A DNA stretch of 64,000 nt from an uncultured Bradyrhizobium sp. Its GTDB lineage: Bacteria; Pseudomonadota; Alphaproteobacteria; Rhizobiales; Xanthobacteraceae. The first letter of the stretch is position 1. Every line of letters begins with the position of its first letter. Positions 10,910 through 21,238 of the stretch are shown here, piece after piece. Made by a program: the position numbers and the translations under genes. The stretch lies in NCBI RefSeq assembly GCF_947648125.1, contig NZ_CANSMR010000010.1, forward strand, positions 1-64,000, given 5' to 3'. The notes beneath the pieces are model-generated. The model was not told the DNA's origin and made no database searches. It worked only from the letters and a program-made list of their open reading frames with translations.

Positions 10910-12249
10910 CCGCAAGCGGCGCCCCATCGCAACCCTCGTTCGAGGCGTTGATCGCGCGGATATCGGCGCTGCATCCGAAGCGCATCGATCTCAGCCTCGA
11001 TCGCATGCGCGGCCTGATGGAGCGGCTCGATCATCCCGAGCGCAAGCTGCCGCCGGTGATCCATGTCGCCGGCACCAATGGCAAGGGCTCGACGATCGCC
11101 TATCTGCGCGCGCTTCTCGAAGCCGCCGGCCTCCGCGTGCACGTCTTCACCTCGCCCTATCTGGTGCGGCTCAACGAATGCTACCGGCTGGGTGCCGCTG
11201 GCGGCGGCAAGCTTGTCGGTGACGACGAGCTGCGCGCGACGTTCGAGCATTGCGAGCGCATCAACGCCGGCAATCCCATCACCATCTTCGAGATGGAGAC
11301 GGCAGTGGCGTTCTGCCTGTTCGCGAAGCATCCGGCCGACGTTGCGCTGCTCGAGGTCGGCCTCGGCGGCCGGCTGGATTCCACCAATGTGGTCGAGACG
11401 CCGCTGGCCTCGGTGATTACGCCGGTCAGCATGGACCACATGGAGTTCCTCGGCGATACCTTGACTTTGATCGCCGGCGAGAAGGCCGCGATCATCAAGC
11501 GCAAGGTGCCGGTGGTCTGCGCCGAGCAGGCGCCGGATGCGATGGCCGTGATCGAGGCGGAGGCGAACCGCATGCGCGCGCCGCTGCATGCAGCCGGCCA
11601 GCAATGGCATGTCGGCGTCGAGCGTGGCCGGCTGGTCTATCAGGACGAGCGCGGCTTGATGGATCTCGCCGCGCCAAAGCTGTTCGGCCGGCACCAGTTC
11701 GACAATGCGGGCCTCGCGATCGCGACGCTGCGTGCGATCGACACGTTCAAGCTCAACATCGCGGCCTACGAGGCCGGCATCGTCAATGCCGAATGGCCGG
11801 CGCGGATGCAGCGGCTGGTCTCAGGCAGCCTCGTCTGCCAGGGACCGCAGGGCTCCGAGGTCTGGCTCGACGGCGGGCACAATGCCGAGGGCGGCCGCGT
11901 AGCGGCGGCGGCGCTCGGCGATCTCGAGGAGCGGGTGTCGCGGCCGCTCGTTGTGATCGCCGGCATGATGGCCAACAAGGATGCCAATGCATTCCTCGCC
12001 AATTTCGCCGGGCTGACGCGCCACATCATCGCGGTCCCGGTGCCCGGCCGCGACAACGGCATGGCGCCCGACAAGCTCGCCGATGCCGCGCGTGCGCTCG
12101 GCATGCGGGTCGAGATCGCATCCGGCGTCGACGCTGCGTTGCAACGGCTTGCCACGCTGGCCTACGAGGTGCCGCCACGCATCCTGATCACCGGCTCGCT
12201 GTACCTGGCTGGTCCTGTGCTTGCGGCCAACGGCACGCCTCCTGCATAA
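10906..12249 (+). CDS. folC: Bifunctional folylpolyglutamate / dihydrofolate synthase
   Basis: FolC adds glutamate to dihydropteroate and to folates. The 447-residue Mur-ligase-type protein has the P-loop [15 protein letters not shown], the [15 protein letters not shown] substrate region, [27 protein letters not shown] and the C-terminal [12 protein letters not shown]. The start is a GTG at 10906 overlapping the accD stop (GTGA), indicating coupling. The length is typical. Confidence 0.95.
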   Translation: MTASGAPSQPSFEALIARISALHPKRIDLSLDRMRGLMERLDHPERKLPPVIHVAGTNGKGSTIAYLRALLEAAGLRVHVFTSPYLVRLNECYRLGAAGGGKLVGDDELRATFEHCERINAGNPITIFEMETAVAFCLFAKHPADVALLEVGLGGRLDSTNVVETPLASVITPVSMDHMEFLGDTLTLIAGEKAAIIKRKVPVVCAEQAPDAMAVIEAEANRMRAPLHAAGQQWHVGVERGRLVYQDERGLMDLAAPKLFGRHQFDNAGLAIATLRAIDTFKLNIAAYEAGIVNAEWPARMQRLVSGSLVCQGPQGSEVWLDGGHNAEGGRVAAAALGDLEERVSRPLVVIAGMMANKDANAFLANFAGLTRHIIAVPVPGRDNGMAPDKLADAARALGMRVEIASGVDAALQRLATLAYEVPPRILITGSLYLAGPVLAANGTPPA

Positions 12250-12297
12250 GTGGTCCCGCGTCCCGGATGCGGTGCGCATGTGGGAGGACGAGACACC

Positions 12298-13038
12298 ATG
12301 CGTTTTGCTGCGATCGCCGACATCCACGGCAACCATCTCGCACTTGAAGCGGTGCTGTCGGATATCCGGGCGCAGGGCATTTCCGACATCGTCGATCTCG
12401 GCGACATGGTGAGCGGGCCGCTCGATGCCCGGCCGACCGTCGACATGTTGATGGAGCTCGATGCGGTCCATCTGCTTGGCAATCACGACCGCTATCTGAT
12501 CGACCGCCCGCACGAGAAAATGGGCTCCTGGGAACGGTTGACCTATACCCAGCTCGAGCCGCGGCATCTCGACTGGCTGCGCACGTTGCCGGCGAATGCG
12601 ATCCATCGCGACGCGGTTTTCCTGTGTCACGCGACACCGCAGGACGACGAGACTTATTGGCTCGAGACGGTATTGCCGGGCGGCGAAGTCTGCATGTCGA
12701 CGCTGGAATCGATCGAGGCGAGGGCGGCCGGCGTGACGCAATCGCTGATCCTGTGCGCGCACACCCATACCGCGCGAGCCGTGCGGCTTCGCGATGGGCG
12801 GCTGATCGTCAATCCCGGCAGCGTCGGCTCGCCCGGCTATCGCGCCGGCAAGCCGCATCCGCATGTCGTCGAGGCCGGTTCGCCCGATGCGCGCTACGCG
12901 ATCCTTGAACGGGTCGGTGACGGCTGGGACGTGACCTTCCGCCACATCCCGTACGATCACGCGGCGATGGTCGCGCTGGCACGGCGCAATGGCCAGGCCG
13001 AGCTCGCGTCAGCGCTGGTGATCGGATGGATCAGGTAA
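12298..13038 (+). CDS. Calcineurin-type metallophosphoesterase (YfcE/MJ0936-like)
   Basis: This 246-residue protein carries all metal-ligand motifs of the phosphodiesterase superfamily: DIHGN (residues about 8-12), GDMVSGP, GNHDRYL, CHATPQDDE and CAHTHTARA, ending in the NPGSVGSPGY typical of the YfcE/MJ0936 group. The substrate is unknown; relatives act on phosphodiesters in vitro. The ATG at 12298 has GGGAGGACGAG upstream, so the longer GTG start at 12250 is unlikely. It follows folC by 48 bases and converges on trxA through a shared terminator. Confidence 0.88.
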   Translation: MRFAAIADIHGNHLALEAVLSDIRAQGISDIVDLGDMVSGPLDARPTVDMLMELDAVHLLGNHDRYLIDRPHEKMGSWERLTYTQLEPRHLDWLRTLPANAIHRDAVFLCHATPQDDETYWLETVLPGGEVCMSTLESIEARAAGVTQSLILCAHTHTARAVRLRDGRLIVNPGSVGSPGYRAGKPHPHVVEAGSPDARYAILERVGDGWDVTFRHIPYDHAAMVALARRNGQAELASALVIGWIR

Positions 13039-13041
13039 ACA

Positions 13042-13067
13042 AAACGGCCGGCTTTCGCCGGCCGTTT
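13042..13067. terminator. Bidirectional terminator between metallophosphoesterase and trxA
   Basis: A 9-bp GC stem (ACGGCCGGC, loop TTTC, GCCGGCCGT) is flanked by an A-run on the left and TTT on the right, so it can terminate both converging genes. Confidence 0.88.
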
Positions 13068-13093
13068 GCACAAATCAGCTAATTCGAAACAGA

Positions 13094-13414
13094 TCAGACC
13101 GCAGCGGTGATCCACTGCTGCAGCTTGGCCTTCGGCGCGGCGCCGACCTGACGGGACGCCATCTCGCCGCCCTTGAAGATCATCAGGGTCGGGATCGACA
13201 TCACGCCGTACTTCGACGCGGTCTTCGGGCTCTCGTCGACGTTGAGCTTCACGATCTTGACCTTGTCGCCCATCGCGCCGGAAATCTCATCGAGAGCGGG
13301 CGCAATCATGCGGCAGGGTCCGCACCATTCGGCCCAGAAGTCGACGACCACCGGCCCGGTCGCCTTGAGCACTTCGGCTTCGAAATCGGCGTCAGAAACC
13401 TTGCCAACGGCCAT
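13094..13414 (-). CDS. trxA: Thioredoxin
   Basis: Cytoplasmic disulfide reductase of 106 residues, with the active site WAEWCGPCRM, the KLNVDESP strand, the cis-proline in MSIPTLMIFKGGE and the usual G-rich end. The start chosen is the ATG giving MAVGKVSDADFEAEV; upstream in-frame codons lie in the leader. It sits just downstream of addA, but a promoter candidate of its own is visible in the 115-base gap. Confidence 0.97.
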   Translation of the reverse strand: MAVGKVSDADFEAEVLKATGPVVVDFWAEWCGPCRMIAPALDEISGAMGDKVKIVKLNVDESPKTASKYGVMSIPTLMIFKGGEMASRQVGAAPKAKLQQWITAAV

Positions 13415-13478
13415 GTGAGTACCTCGTTCGGTTGAGACAAAAGGGCGGTTGAGAATCGCGCCCGGGAAGCATGGGTCA

Positions 13479-13507
13479 AACCTATGAACGCCCCCTTGCC
13501 GGGTCAA
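13479..13507 (-). promoter_or_regulatory. Candidate trxA promoter
   Basis: On the minus strand TTGACC (13507-13502) and TAGGTT (13484-13479) are 17 bases apart, about 65 bases upstream of the trxA start. This would allow trxA expression independent of addBA. Confidence 0.4.
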
Positions 13508-13529
13508 GCTCGGTCACATTGACATGATC

Positions 13530-16500
13530 TTATGCCAGCCCGGCGTCCAGCGCGGGGGCGGAAATCTCCATGATTTCAGGCGTTTCGGTCCAAAGCAGCG
13601 CCGCCCGGACGGGCAGTTGGGGATAAAGCTTCGCCAGCACCGCGCGATAGAGCGCGAGCTGCCGCACATAGCCCCGTGGTGCCTCGGCCGCGGTCTTCGG
13701 CGGGGCGTGGTTGGTCTTGAAATCGACGATCAGAACATGGTCCGGCGTCACCACCAGCCGGTCGATCTGGCCCGAGACCAGCGCCTTCGGCTGGCCCGGC
13801 CGCTCCAGCCGCCCGACGATCGAGACCTCGGCGCGGCTGCCGGGCGCGAACACCGCAGCAAAACGCGGATCGGCAATCAAGTCCAGCACCTGATCTGCGA
13901 GCGCGGCCTGCTCCTGCTCGCTCCAGCCGTCGGCATTGCGCGCGAGGTAGCCAAGCGCGGCGGCGCGCCGCCGCTCGGTGGCGACATCGGGCAGCGATTG
14001 CAACAGCCGATGCACCAACGTGCCGCGTTGCAGGGCGCGGGCGCGCAGCAGCACCGATTCGCCGGTTCGTATCGGATGGCTGTCGCCTTCAGCCGGATCG
14101 GACGGGCGCAACACGCCCGCGGCGGAGGCTTCAGGCGCGGCTGCGGTCCGCAGCCAGGACGGCAGCGCGATCGGCGCCACGGCCGTTGATGCAGCAGCGC
14201 CGGTGAGATCGGCGACGTCATCCGGCCGCGAATAGCGCATCACCTTGCCGGCTGGCGTCTCGAGCTCTTCGAGCTTGAGCCCGGAATTGGCGAGCCCCTT
14301 GGTGATCAGGTCGTACCAGGAGGATTTCCGCACCGTGTTCATGTTGCCGGGCATGCAGCCGCCGACGATCAGCCGGTCGGCCGCCCGGGTCATCGCGACA
14401 TAGAGCAGGCGGCGATATTCGTCCTCGGTGTCGCCGAGCATCGCCTTGCGCGCGTCGGCGACATTGGGGGGATCCTCGGCCTTCTTGCCGGCCCACACCA
14501 CGACGCCGGGCGCGTTCGGCGCGGCGTTGCCCTGCGGCAGATGGATCAGCCGCAGCCGCTGCGTGTCCGACGGCGAGGTCGTGGTATCGACCAGGAACAC
14601 CACCGATGCCTCGAGGCCCTTGGCGCCGTGCACGGTCATCACGCGCACCTCGTCGCGCGAAATCTCCATGTCGCGCTTCACCTCGGTATCGGCGGCGCGC
14701 AGCCAGGCGACGAAGCCCTGCAGCGAGGCCGGCGCCTTGCGCTCATAGCCCAGCGCGAGCTCGAGGAATTCATCGAGCGCGTCGTTGGCCTCGTGGCCGA
14801 GCCGGCGCAGGATGCGCGCCCGTCCGCCGTCGCCGCCGAGCAGCCAGGCGTAGAACGCGAACGGCGTCTCCTGGGTGAAGCGGCGCTCGCAGTGTTCGAG
14901 ACGGCGCAGCGCGGCCGCGAACCGCTCATCGGTCGGCGCCTGCGCGGCCAGCGCCTCGCGCAATGAGCCGCGGCGCTGGTACGCCAGCTTGAACAGATCG
15001 TCATCGTCGAGGCCGAACAGCGGGCTCTTCAGCGCCACCGCGAGCGCGAGATCGTCCTGCGGCAGCAGCAGCGCGTCGGCGAGGTTCATCAGGTCGATGA
15101 TCGCGATGTGCTCGGTCAGCTTCAATCGATCGGCGCCGGCGACCGGAATGTTGGCGTGCTTCAGTGCCTGGATCACCGCGTCGAAGGCGTTGCCGCGCCG
15201 CCGCACCAGGATCAGCATGTCGCCGTAACGCAATGGCCGCCGCCCGCCGGCGCTGCCGGTCATGGTGCCGCTCGTGACGAGGCGCTTGATCTCGGCCTGG
15301 ATGCGCCGCGCGAGCTTCACCTCGGGGCTGGTCACCGAGACGCCGTCGAACGGTGCGCGCCAGCCCTCGATGTCCTGGCGGTCGTCGGCAACCGCGAGAT
15401 CCCAGAGCTCGATCAGGCTGGGGCCGGCGTCAGCCATCGCATTGTGGATCGGATAGCCGTTCTCGACCGCATGGATGCTGCGGAAGATCTCCTGCTCGCG
15501 GAACACATGGTCGACCGAATGCAGGATCACCGGTCCCGAGCGGAACGAATAGGTGAACGACACCGGATCGAATTTCAGCCCGGCTTCCTCGAATCGTCGT
15601 TTCAGCTCGCGCCGGCGCAGGTCGAACTCGCGAGGTGCGGCGCCCTGGAACGAGAAGATCGACTGCTTCTCGTCCCCGACCGCGAACACGGTGCGCACCA
15701 GGCCATCGCGCGCGCCGGCGCCGGAGGTGAATTCCGAGATGATGTGGGCGACGATGTCCCATTGCCGCGGACTGGTGTCCTGCGCCTCGTCGATCAGCAC
15801 GTGATCGACGCCGCGGTCGAGCTTGTAATGCACCCAGCCCGAGGAGACGCGGTCGAGCATCGCCAGCGTCTTGTCGATCAAATCGTCATAATCGAGCAGG
15901 CCGCGTTCCAGCTTCTCGCGCCGGTAGTGGGCAGCCGCCGCGGTCGCGATGTGGATCAGCGCCTCGGTGCGGTCGCGCGCGACCACGGCGCGGCGGCGCT
16001 CGATCAGCGGACCGAGCCGGTCGATCTCGGCCTCGAACCTGTTGCCCGCGACCAAATTCTTCTTGATGAAATTGTTGGTGATGACAGACGCGCGCGGCGC
16101 GCGATCGTCGGTCAGGAAGACGCCGAGATATTCGTCGACCTGGGCTGCCCCGGTAAAAGTCAGCGCGTTCCGCAGCCGCTCGGCCTGCTTCTGGTCCGCC
16201 TTGCTGCTGGTGTCGAGGAGCGTTGCCATCTCCTTCCAGCCCGACCGCGGCAGGTTCGGGCCGTCGACAATCTCGCGCTCGACATCCTCGATGCGAATAT
16301 CGGAAGCGACGCCGAGCGCGGCCGACATCTGCGCGGCTGCGGCTGCGGCATTGCCGGCGGCATCGGTCCAGGCCATGAAATGGTCGCGGCTGAGGCACGC
16401 CTCGCGGACCACCTCCTTGAAGGTGACGTCGGCGGCGTTTGCCATCGCCGTCCGCAGCGCGCGGCCGATGGGACTGTCGGGAATCCGCGACGCCTCGAGG

Positions 16501-17006
16501 AACACCGCGAGATTGGCGCGTTCCATCATTTCGTTCTGGTCGCGGTCGTCGAGCACGGCGAAGCGCGCCGGCACGTTGGCCTCGAACGGGAACTGTTGCA
16601 ACAGACGGGTGCACAGCGCGTGGATGGTCTGCACCTTCAAGCCGCCGGGCGTCTCCAGCGCGCAGGCAAACAGCTTGCGCGCTTCGCGCCGCAGTGTCGC
16701 GCTGGGATGCGCGATGCCGGCCTCGCGGATCGCGATATCGAGCGCGGCATCGTCCAGCGTCACCCAATGGCCGAGCGTCGTGAACACGCGTTCGGCCATG
16801 TTGGCCGCGGCGGCCTTGGTGAAGGTGATGCAGAGGATCTTCTCAGGCGGCACGCCCGACAGCAAAAGGCGGATCACGCGCTGGACCAGCACGTGGGTCT
16901 TGCCGGAACCGGCATTGGCCGACACGAAGGTCGACGCTTTCGGATCGGACGCGCGCGCCTGCGCGTCGCGCACCGCTGGCGGGATCGGACGGGGTGCCTT
17001 CACCAT
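13530..17006 (-). CDS. addA: Double-strand break repair helicase-nuclease subunit AddA
   Basis: AddA is the UvrD-type helicase and nuclease subunit of the AddAB complex, which resects DNA ends for RecA loading. The 1158-residue protein has Walker A in SANAGSGKTHVLVQR, the Walker B-type VLIDEAQDTSPRQWD, the motif III/IV region FAVGDEKQSIFSFQGA, VMTVHGAKGLEA (motif V) and RLLYVAMTRAADRL (motif VI). A C-terminal PD-(D/E)XK nuclease shows LIVDFKTNHAPP. The start (MVKAPRPIPP) overlaps the addB stop as ATGGTGA. The 1169-residue reading from 17039 is less likely. Confidence 0.96.
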   Translation of the reverse strand: MVKAPRPIPPAVRDAQARASDPKASTFVSANAGSGKTHVLVQRVIRLLLSGVPPEKILCITFTKAAAANMAERVFTTLGHWVTLDDAALDIAIREAGIAHPSATLRREARKLFACALETPGGLKVQTIHALCTRLLQQFPFEANVPARFAVLDDRDQNEMMERANLAVFLEASRIPDSPIGRALRTAMANAADVTFKEVVREACLSRDHFMAWTDAAGNAAAAAAQMSAALGVASDIRIEDVEREIVDGPNLPRSGWKEMATLLDTSSKADQKQAERLRNALTFTGAAQVDEYLGVFLTDDRAPRASVITNNFIKKNLVAGNRFEAEIDRLGPLIERRRAVVARDRTEALIHIATAAAAHYRREKLERGLLDYDDLIDKTLAMLDRVSSGWVHYKLDRGVDHVLIDEAQDTSPRQWDIVAHIISEFTSGAGARDGLVRTVFAVGDEKQSIFSFQGAAPREFDLRRRELKRRFEEAGLKFDPVSFTYSFRSGPVILHSVDHVFREQEIFRSIHAVENGYPIHNAMADAGPSLIELWDLAVADDRQDIEGWRAPFDGVSVTSPEVKLARRIQAEIKRLVTSGTMTGSAGGRRPLRYGDMLILVRRRGNAFDAVIQALKHANIPVAGADRLKLTEHIAIIDLMNLADALLLPQDDLALAVALKSPLFGLDDDDLFKLAYQRRGSLREALAAQAPTDERFAAALRRLEHCERRFTQETPFAFYAWLLGGDGGRARILRRLGHEANDALDEFLELALGYERKAPASLQGFVAWLRAADTEVKRDMEISRDEVRVMTVHGAKGLEASVVFLVDTTTSPSDTQRLRLIHLPQGNAAPNAPGVVVWAGKKAEDPPNVADARKAMLGDTEDEYRRLLYVAMTRAADRLIVGGCMPGNMNTVRKSSWYDLITKGLANSGLKLEELETPAGKVMRYSRPDDVADLTGAAASTAVAPIALPSWLRTAAAPEASAAGVLRPSDPAEGDSHPIRTGESVLLRARALQRGTLVHRLLQSLPDVATERRRAAALGYLARNADGWSEQEQAALADQVLDLIADPRFAAVFAPGSRAEVSIVGRLERPGQPKALVSGQIDRLVVTPDHVLIVDFKTNHAPPKTAAEAPRGYVRQLALYRAVLAKLYPQLPVRAALLWTETPEIMEISAPALDAGLA

Positions 17007-20000
17007 TCCTCGATCCCCAGGCCGCCGGCGGCGGACCATTCCTTGATGCGCGCGAGGTCGTCATAGGCGCCGTAGCGGTTGGCCCACATCGAAAGGTTCA
17101 GCGAGGTGTAGGCCTGCTGCTCGTCGTCGAATGCGCGGATCAAGGCTTCCAGCTTGCGCCGCGCGCTGTCGGCGGCTTCATCGGGCGGCTGCGGCGTGTC
17201 GTTGGTCTTGATCTTCAACTCCAGCGAACGCTGCTCGCCCGGCGGGTTATTGCCGCTCAGCCTGACATAGACGAGGTCGCCGACCGAGGAGTCCGCCGGA
17301 ATGTCAGCAAAGCCGCCCTCACGCAGGATCGCAGCTTCCAGCGTCAGCTGCGGTGACAGGCCCATGCGCACCTGCTTGCCGGTCGGCGGCTGGCCGGTCT
17401 TGTAATCGAGGATCGCAAAGCTGCCGTCGTCGCGGCGCTCGATGCGGTCGGCGCGCGCGGAGAGCGTGAACGTCCTCGTAGCGTCAAGCGGAATGCCGAT
17501 CTCGCCGCGGATCTCGGCCTTGATCGCGTCGATACTGCCGCGCCGCGCCTGCTCCCATTCGGAAAACCACGCCGCGATACGCTGGAAGCGTGGCCACCAC
17601 AGCGCGCGCGCTTCGGGCCGCTCCATCAGTGGCGCAAAATGCTTGGCCCCGATGTCGCGCAGCGCGCTCTTGATGTCGTCAGGCAGCGCGTCGGCATAAA
17701 CCTGTGTGAACTCGCCGAGCGATTCGTGGATTGCGGAGCCGCGATCCGCCGCCGACAGCGGCATGTCGACGGGATCGAGCGGATCGAGCTTCAGGATGTA
17801 GCGCGCATAGATCGTGTAGGGATCGCGCAGCCAGTCCTCGATCGCGGTGACCGACATTTTCAGCGGCCGCGCCTCGCGCGGTGGCCGCGGCTCCGGCTGT
17901 TCGATCGGCTGGACCGTGTCGGGCCGGTCGAGCTCGGCGGCATATTGCACGTAAGCTTCGCCGGCCGATGTCGCCGCCTTCCAGCGCGCTTCGCCCGCCA
18001 CCGCTTCGAGCCGGTGCAGGAAGCGCGAGGCGACCGCGGGCGCGCCGCCGACCTTGGCCGCATGGGTGAGGATCACCTCGTCATGGCCGAGCAGCTGGGC
18101 AAAGTCGTGCGCCGACAGGCCGATGCGCCGTTCGGGGAGATCGAGCCCGAGCTCATGTCGCATCGGCCGGCTCAGCCACGGATCGATCCGCGGCGCCGGC
18201 GGCCAGACGCCTTCGACCAGGCCGCCGAGGATGACGCGATCGGACTCGGTCAGACGCGCCTCGAGCTGACCGAAGATGTTGAGCTGTGCGCGCGCCGATT
18301 CCGGCCGCCGCACCATGCGGTCGGCGAACGCGGTCTGGAACACCTCGGGATAATCGACAAGCGGCGTCGCCAGCCCGCTCGGCTGCTGCTTGGCGAGTAG
18401 CTCGTCGAAGGCGGACGCGAGCGACGCGCCGGCGCGCTCCTCGAACACGACGGCGACACCGTTCTGGTCGGCCGACAGGGCGATCAGGGCCTCGCGATGA
18501 CGCGCTGCCAGCTCGGCGAAGTCATAGGGCTTTGACGACGCCATGCCTTCCAGCGGCGTCAGCGCCGCCTGAAGTTTCGCGATCAAGGCCTGTGCCTTGT
18601 CGAGATCGTTGTCGCGCAGCTGGGCGCGTTGCTCCTGTCGATGCAGCGAGGAAGTCTCGCCACTGTTGAGTTTCACAAGCTCGGCGCGGAAGCGCGCAAA
18701 GTCACGTGCAAGGCCGCCGGTTCCCGCCTGCGGCCGCGTGCCGCGGAGCAGCGCGATCTCCAGCACTTCGATCGCGCGCTTCAGCACGCCATGGGCGCCG
18801 CCGAGCCGGAACAGCGGATGCTTGAGCAGCGCGAGCAAGGTCGGCGGCTCCAGCCCCTTGGCCGCGGCCTCCGCGGTGAGGCGGGCGAACACGCCGGCCG
18901 GCGTTTCCATCAGCGCATCGCCGCCGGAATCGTCGAACTCCAGCTTCCAGCGGGTCAGCGAGGCCATCACGCGGCGTGCCAGCGCGCGATCCGGCGTCAC
19001 CAGCGCGGCCGATTTGCCGAGATGCCGCGCCTCGCGCATCGCGACCGCAATCGCCAGCGCCTCCATTTCCGGATTGGGCGCCTCGACCACGGTGAGATGG
19101 GTCATCCCGGCGGAAATCCGCGCCACGATCTCGGGCCGCTCCAGCCGGTCGTGCCACTGCGCGGTTGCGGTCGAGGGGCGCATCGTCTCCGACACCAGCA
19201 CCTCGCGGCCGAGCGGCGCAGGCTCGGCCAGGCTCTCGACGTCGCGGCGCTTGATGCCGAAGCTGTCGAGCAAAGCGTGCATCGCGAATTGCGGGTGGTT
19301 CGACGAGGGCGGCGTCGTGAACCTGCCGTCGTCGCTGCGTTCGCCGCCGATCGTGTCCCAGGACTCTTCGTCGAGATCGGTGTCGAGCCCGGGCAGCACC
19401 ACCGCGCCGTTCGCAAGCTTCGCCACCGCGTGGAGGAATTTTGCGGTGGCGGGCATCGAACCGGTCGAACCGGCCGCGATCACCGGGCCCGTGGGATGCG
19501 CGGTGAGCCGTGCCGCTTCCGCCTCGATCAGCTGGTCGCGGCGTGCCGCGGGTTCGATCCGGCCGATCTCCTTGAGGTAGTTCGGCCAGGCGTCGCGCGC
19601 GATGCACAGGAAGTCGAGCGAATGCTGCCAGTATTTGTCGAGCTGGTCCGGCACCAGGCGGTCGAGCGCGCGCCAGTCGACGCCGCGCGTCACCATGTCG
19701 TCCATCAGCCGCGCCAGGTCGCCGGCGAGCTGCAGCGTCGAAGCCGGGCCGCCGACCACCAGCGGCGCCGACACCGGCGTCTTCGCCCAGGCCGCGACCA
19801 GATGCGCCAGCGTCAGCCGACGCTCGAGCTCGCCGAGTCTCGGCGGAATCTCCAGCGGCGCGACGCCGCCGACGTCGTCGCCCTGGTCGGCGAAGGCGAG
19901 CTCGTCCTCATCGATCTCGCCGAGCGCGACGATGCGCGGCAGCACCGCGGCGTCGGAATCGAGCACATCGAGGAAGATCTCGCGCGCCAGCCGTCCGGCG

Positions 20001-20146
20001 CGGCGGGTCGGCAGATAGAGCGTGGCGCCAGCGAGCTTTGCGGGATCGTTGCGTGCCTCGAATCCCGCGACCAGCCGGCCATCGACCAGCGCCGAAATCA
20101 CGGTGCGCAGGAACGGCGCGGAGACGGGAACGCTGAAAACGCGCAT
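17000..20146 (-). CDS. addB: Double-strand break repair protein AddB
   Basis: Partner of AddA. The 1048-residue protein matches the alphaproteobacterial AddB type: an inactive helicase-like body (LYLPTRRAGRLARE, LVTPDRALARRV, GLVEGVWPPAPRIDPWLSRPMR) and a C-terminal RecB-type nuclease with SFAILDYKTGQPPTGKQV. I chose the ATG giving MRVFSVPVSAPFLRT because the family usually starts there; the longer reading to 20203 adds a non-conserved extension. addB overlaps addA. Upstream the cassette at 20230-23175 separates it from the murU-like gene. Confidence 0.93.
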   Translation of the reverse strand: MRVFSVPVSAPFLRTVISALVDGRLVAGFEARNDPAKLAGATLYLPTRRAGRLAREIFLDVLDSDAAVLPRIVALGEIDEDELAFADQGDDVGGVAPLEIPPRLGELERRLTLAHLVAAWAKTPVSAPLVVGGPASTLQLAGDLARLMDDMVTRGVDWRALDRLVPDQLDKYWQHSLDFLCIARDAWPNYLKEIGRIEPAARRDQLIEAEAARLTAHPTGPVIAAGSTGSMPATAKFLHAVAKLANGAVVLPGLDTDLDEESWDTIGGERSDDGRFTTPPSSNHPQFAMHALLDSFGIKRRDVESLAEPAPLGREVLVSETMRPSTATAQWHDRLERPEIVARISAGMTHLTVVEAPNPEMEALAIAVAMREARHLGKSAALVTPDRALARRVMASLTRWKLEFDDSGGDALMETPAGVFARLTAEAAAKGLEPPTLLALLKHPLFRLGGAHGVLKRAIEVLEIALLRGTRPQAGTGGLARDFARFRAELVKLNSGETSSLHRQEQRAQLRDNDLDKAQALIAKLQAALTPLEGMASSKPYDFAELAARHREALIALSADQNGVAVVFEERAGASLASAFDELLAKQQPSGLATPLVDYPEVFQTAFADRMVRRPESARAQLNIFGQLEARLTESDRVILGGLVEGVWPPAPRIDPWLSRPMRHELGLDLPERRIGLSAHDFAQLLGHDEVILTHAAKVGGAPAVASRFLHRLEAVAGEARWKAATSAGEAYVQYAAELDRPDTVQPIEQPEPRPPREARPLKMSVTAIEDWLRDPYTIYARYILKLDPLDPVDMPLSAADRGSAIHESLGEFTQVYADALPDDIKSALRDIGAKHFAPLMERPEARALWWPRFQRIAAWFSEWEQARRGSIDAIKAEIRGEIGIPLDATRTFTLSARADRIERRDDGSFAILDYKTGQPPTGKQVRMGLSPQLTLEAAILREGGFADIPADSSVGDLVYVRLSGNNPPGEQRSLELKIKTNDTPQPPDEAADSARRKLEALIRAFDDEQQAYTSLNLSMWANRYGAYDDLARIKEWSAAGGLGIEEW

Positions 20147-20229
20147 GGGCTGCCTGGTTCGAATCAGGCGCCAATATAGGGAGCGGCGGCTGTCGTTAGC
20201 CACCCCTCTCGCTCAACCGTGTCAGCTGA

Positions 20230-21147
20230 TTATCGCAGGCGGCTGGTGCTGCGATCGACGGCATCCAGGAACCAGCGTAGCGCCGGATCTTCAGCCGCGC
20301 GGACTGTATGGATCAGGTCGATCGCGAAGGCAGGGATGTCGATCGGCGGCATCACGACGGCAATTTCGGCGAGATGCGTGAAGCGGCGGGCGACGCGTTC
20401 GGCCATCGTGGCGATCAGATCGGTGCCGGCCACCGCGAAGGGAACGGCCACCACATGTGCCAGCGTCACGGCCACCCGCCGCTTCAGCCGATGGCGCGCC
20501 AGCAGCGCGTCGATCACGCTCGGCAGCCCGTCGCCGCCGGCAGCGGAGAACAGCGCATGCGGCAGGCTCGCGTAATCCTCCAGGCTGAGCGCCTGCGATC
20601 GGCCCGCGCGCGCGCCGTCGCGGATGCAGACGAAGCGTTCCTCGAACAGCCGGTGTCGGACACAGCGTGGCGAGTCCGGCAGATGGCCGCCGATCAGTGC
20701 ATCGAGTTCGGCGCGCTCGAGCTTGGCCAGGGCCGCCGTCGAGTCAGTTAGCGGACGCACGGCAAGGTCGATGCCCGGCGCCTCCATACGCAACAAGCGG
20801 CTCAATTCCGGCACCAGAACGAGGTCGCCATAGTCGGTCGCAGCGATGGTGAAGCGCCGTCGCGCGGTGGCCGGATCGAAGCTCCGATCGGGCGCCAGCG
20901 CGCCCCTGATTTGCCGCAACGCCTCTCCGATCGGCCCGGCCAGGGCCAATGCCTTTTCGGTCGGCTGCATGCCCGCGCCGGCGCGCAGGAACAGTTCGTC
21001 CGCAAACAGCGCGCGCAGCCTGCGCAACGCGCTGCTCATCGAGGGCTGGGCGAGGCCAATGCGCTCGGCCGCGCGGGTGACGTGGCGCTCTTCCATCAGC
21101 ACCTCGAAGGCGACCAGCAGGTTGAGATCGACAGCGGATAAATTCAT
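20230..21147 (-). CDS. LysR-family transcriptional regulator
   Basis: This 305-residue protein begins MNLSAVDLNLLVAFEVLMEE and has the winged-helix RHVTRAAERIGLAQPSMSSAL (about residues 21-41), followed by an effector-binding domain of two alpha/beta lobes. The VDLNLLVAFE start and long linker are typical of the NodD/NahR-like LysR subgroup. A start 18 bases upstream (MSIIAV...) is possible. It is divergent from a transporter-DUF2891 pair, so it most likely controls that pair in response to a transported ligand. The ligand is not evident. Confidence 0.92.
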   Translation of the reverse strand: MNLSAVDLNLLVAFEVLMEERHVTRAAERIGLAQPSMSSALRRLRALFADELFLRAGAGMQPTEKALALAGPIGEALRQIRGALAPDRSFDPATARRRFTIAATDYGDLVLVPELSRLLRMEAPGIDLAVRPLTDSTAALAKLERAELDALIGGHLPDSPRCVRHRLFEERFVCIRDGARAGRSQALSLEDYASLPHALFSAAGGDGLPSVIDALLARHRLKRRVAVTLAHVVAVPFAVAGTDLIATMAERVARRFTHLAEIAVVMPPIDIPAFAIDLIHTVRAAEDPALRWFLDAVDRSTSRLR

Positions 21148-21238
21148 CACAGCAATAATGCTCATAAGAATAATCGATTTCAACAATGATTTGCACAAGC
21201 CTACGGTCCCGACCGATACGACGACGAGGCGGAAGAAC
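21148..21238. promoter_or_regulatory. Divergent promoter/operator region, LysR and transporter
   Basis: An AT-rich stretch in otherwise GC-rich DNA separates the LysR start from the proposed transporter start. It contains a direct repeat AATAAT...AATAAT (21154-21174) and the palindrome AATCGATT (21172-21179), which fit the AT-rich, dyad character of LysR boxes. If the transporter started at the ATG at 21158 this regulatory space would vanish, which argues for a later start. Confidence 0.4.

Noticed and set aside
15108-17066. A 652-codon open frame opposite addA
   Set aside because: Covers the AddA helicase motifs in antisense; no homology recognised.
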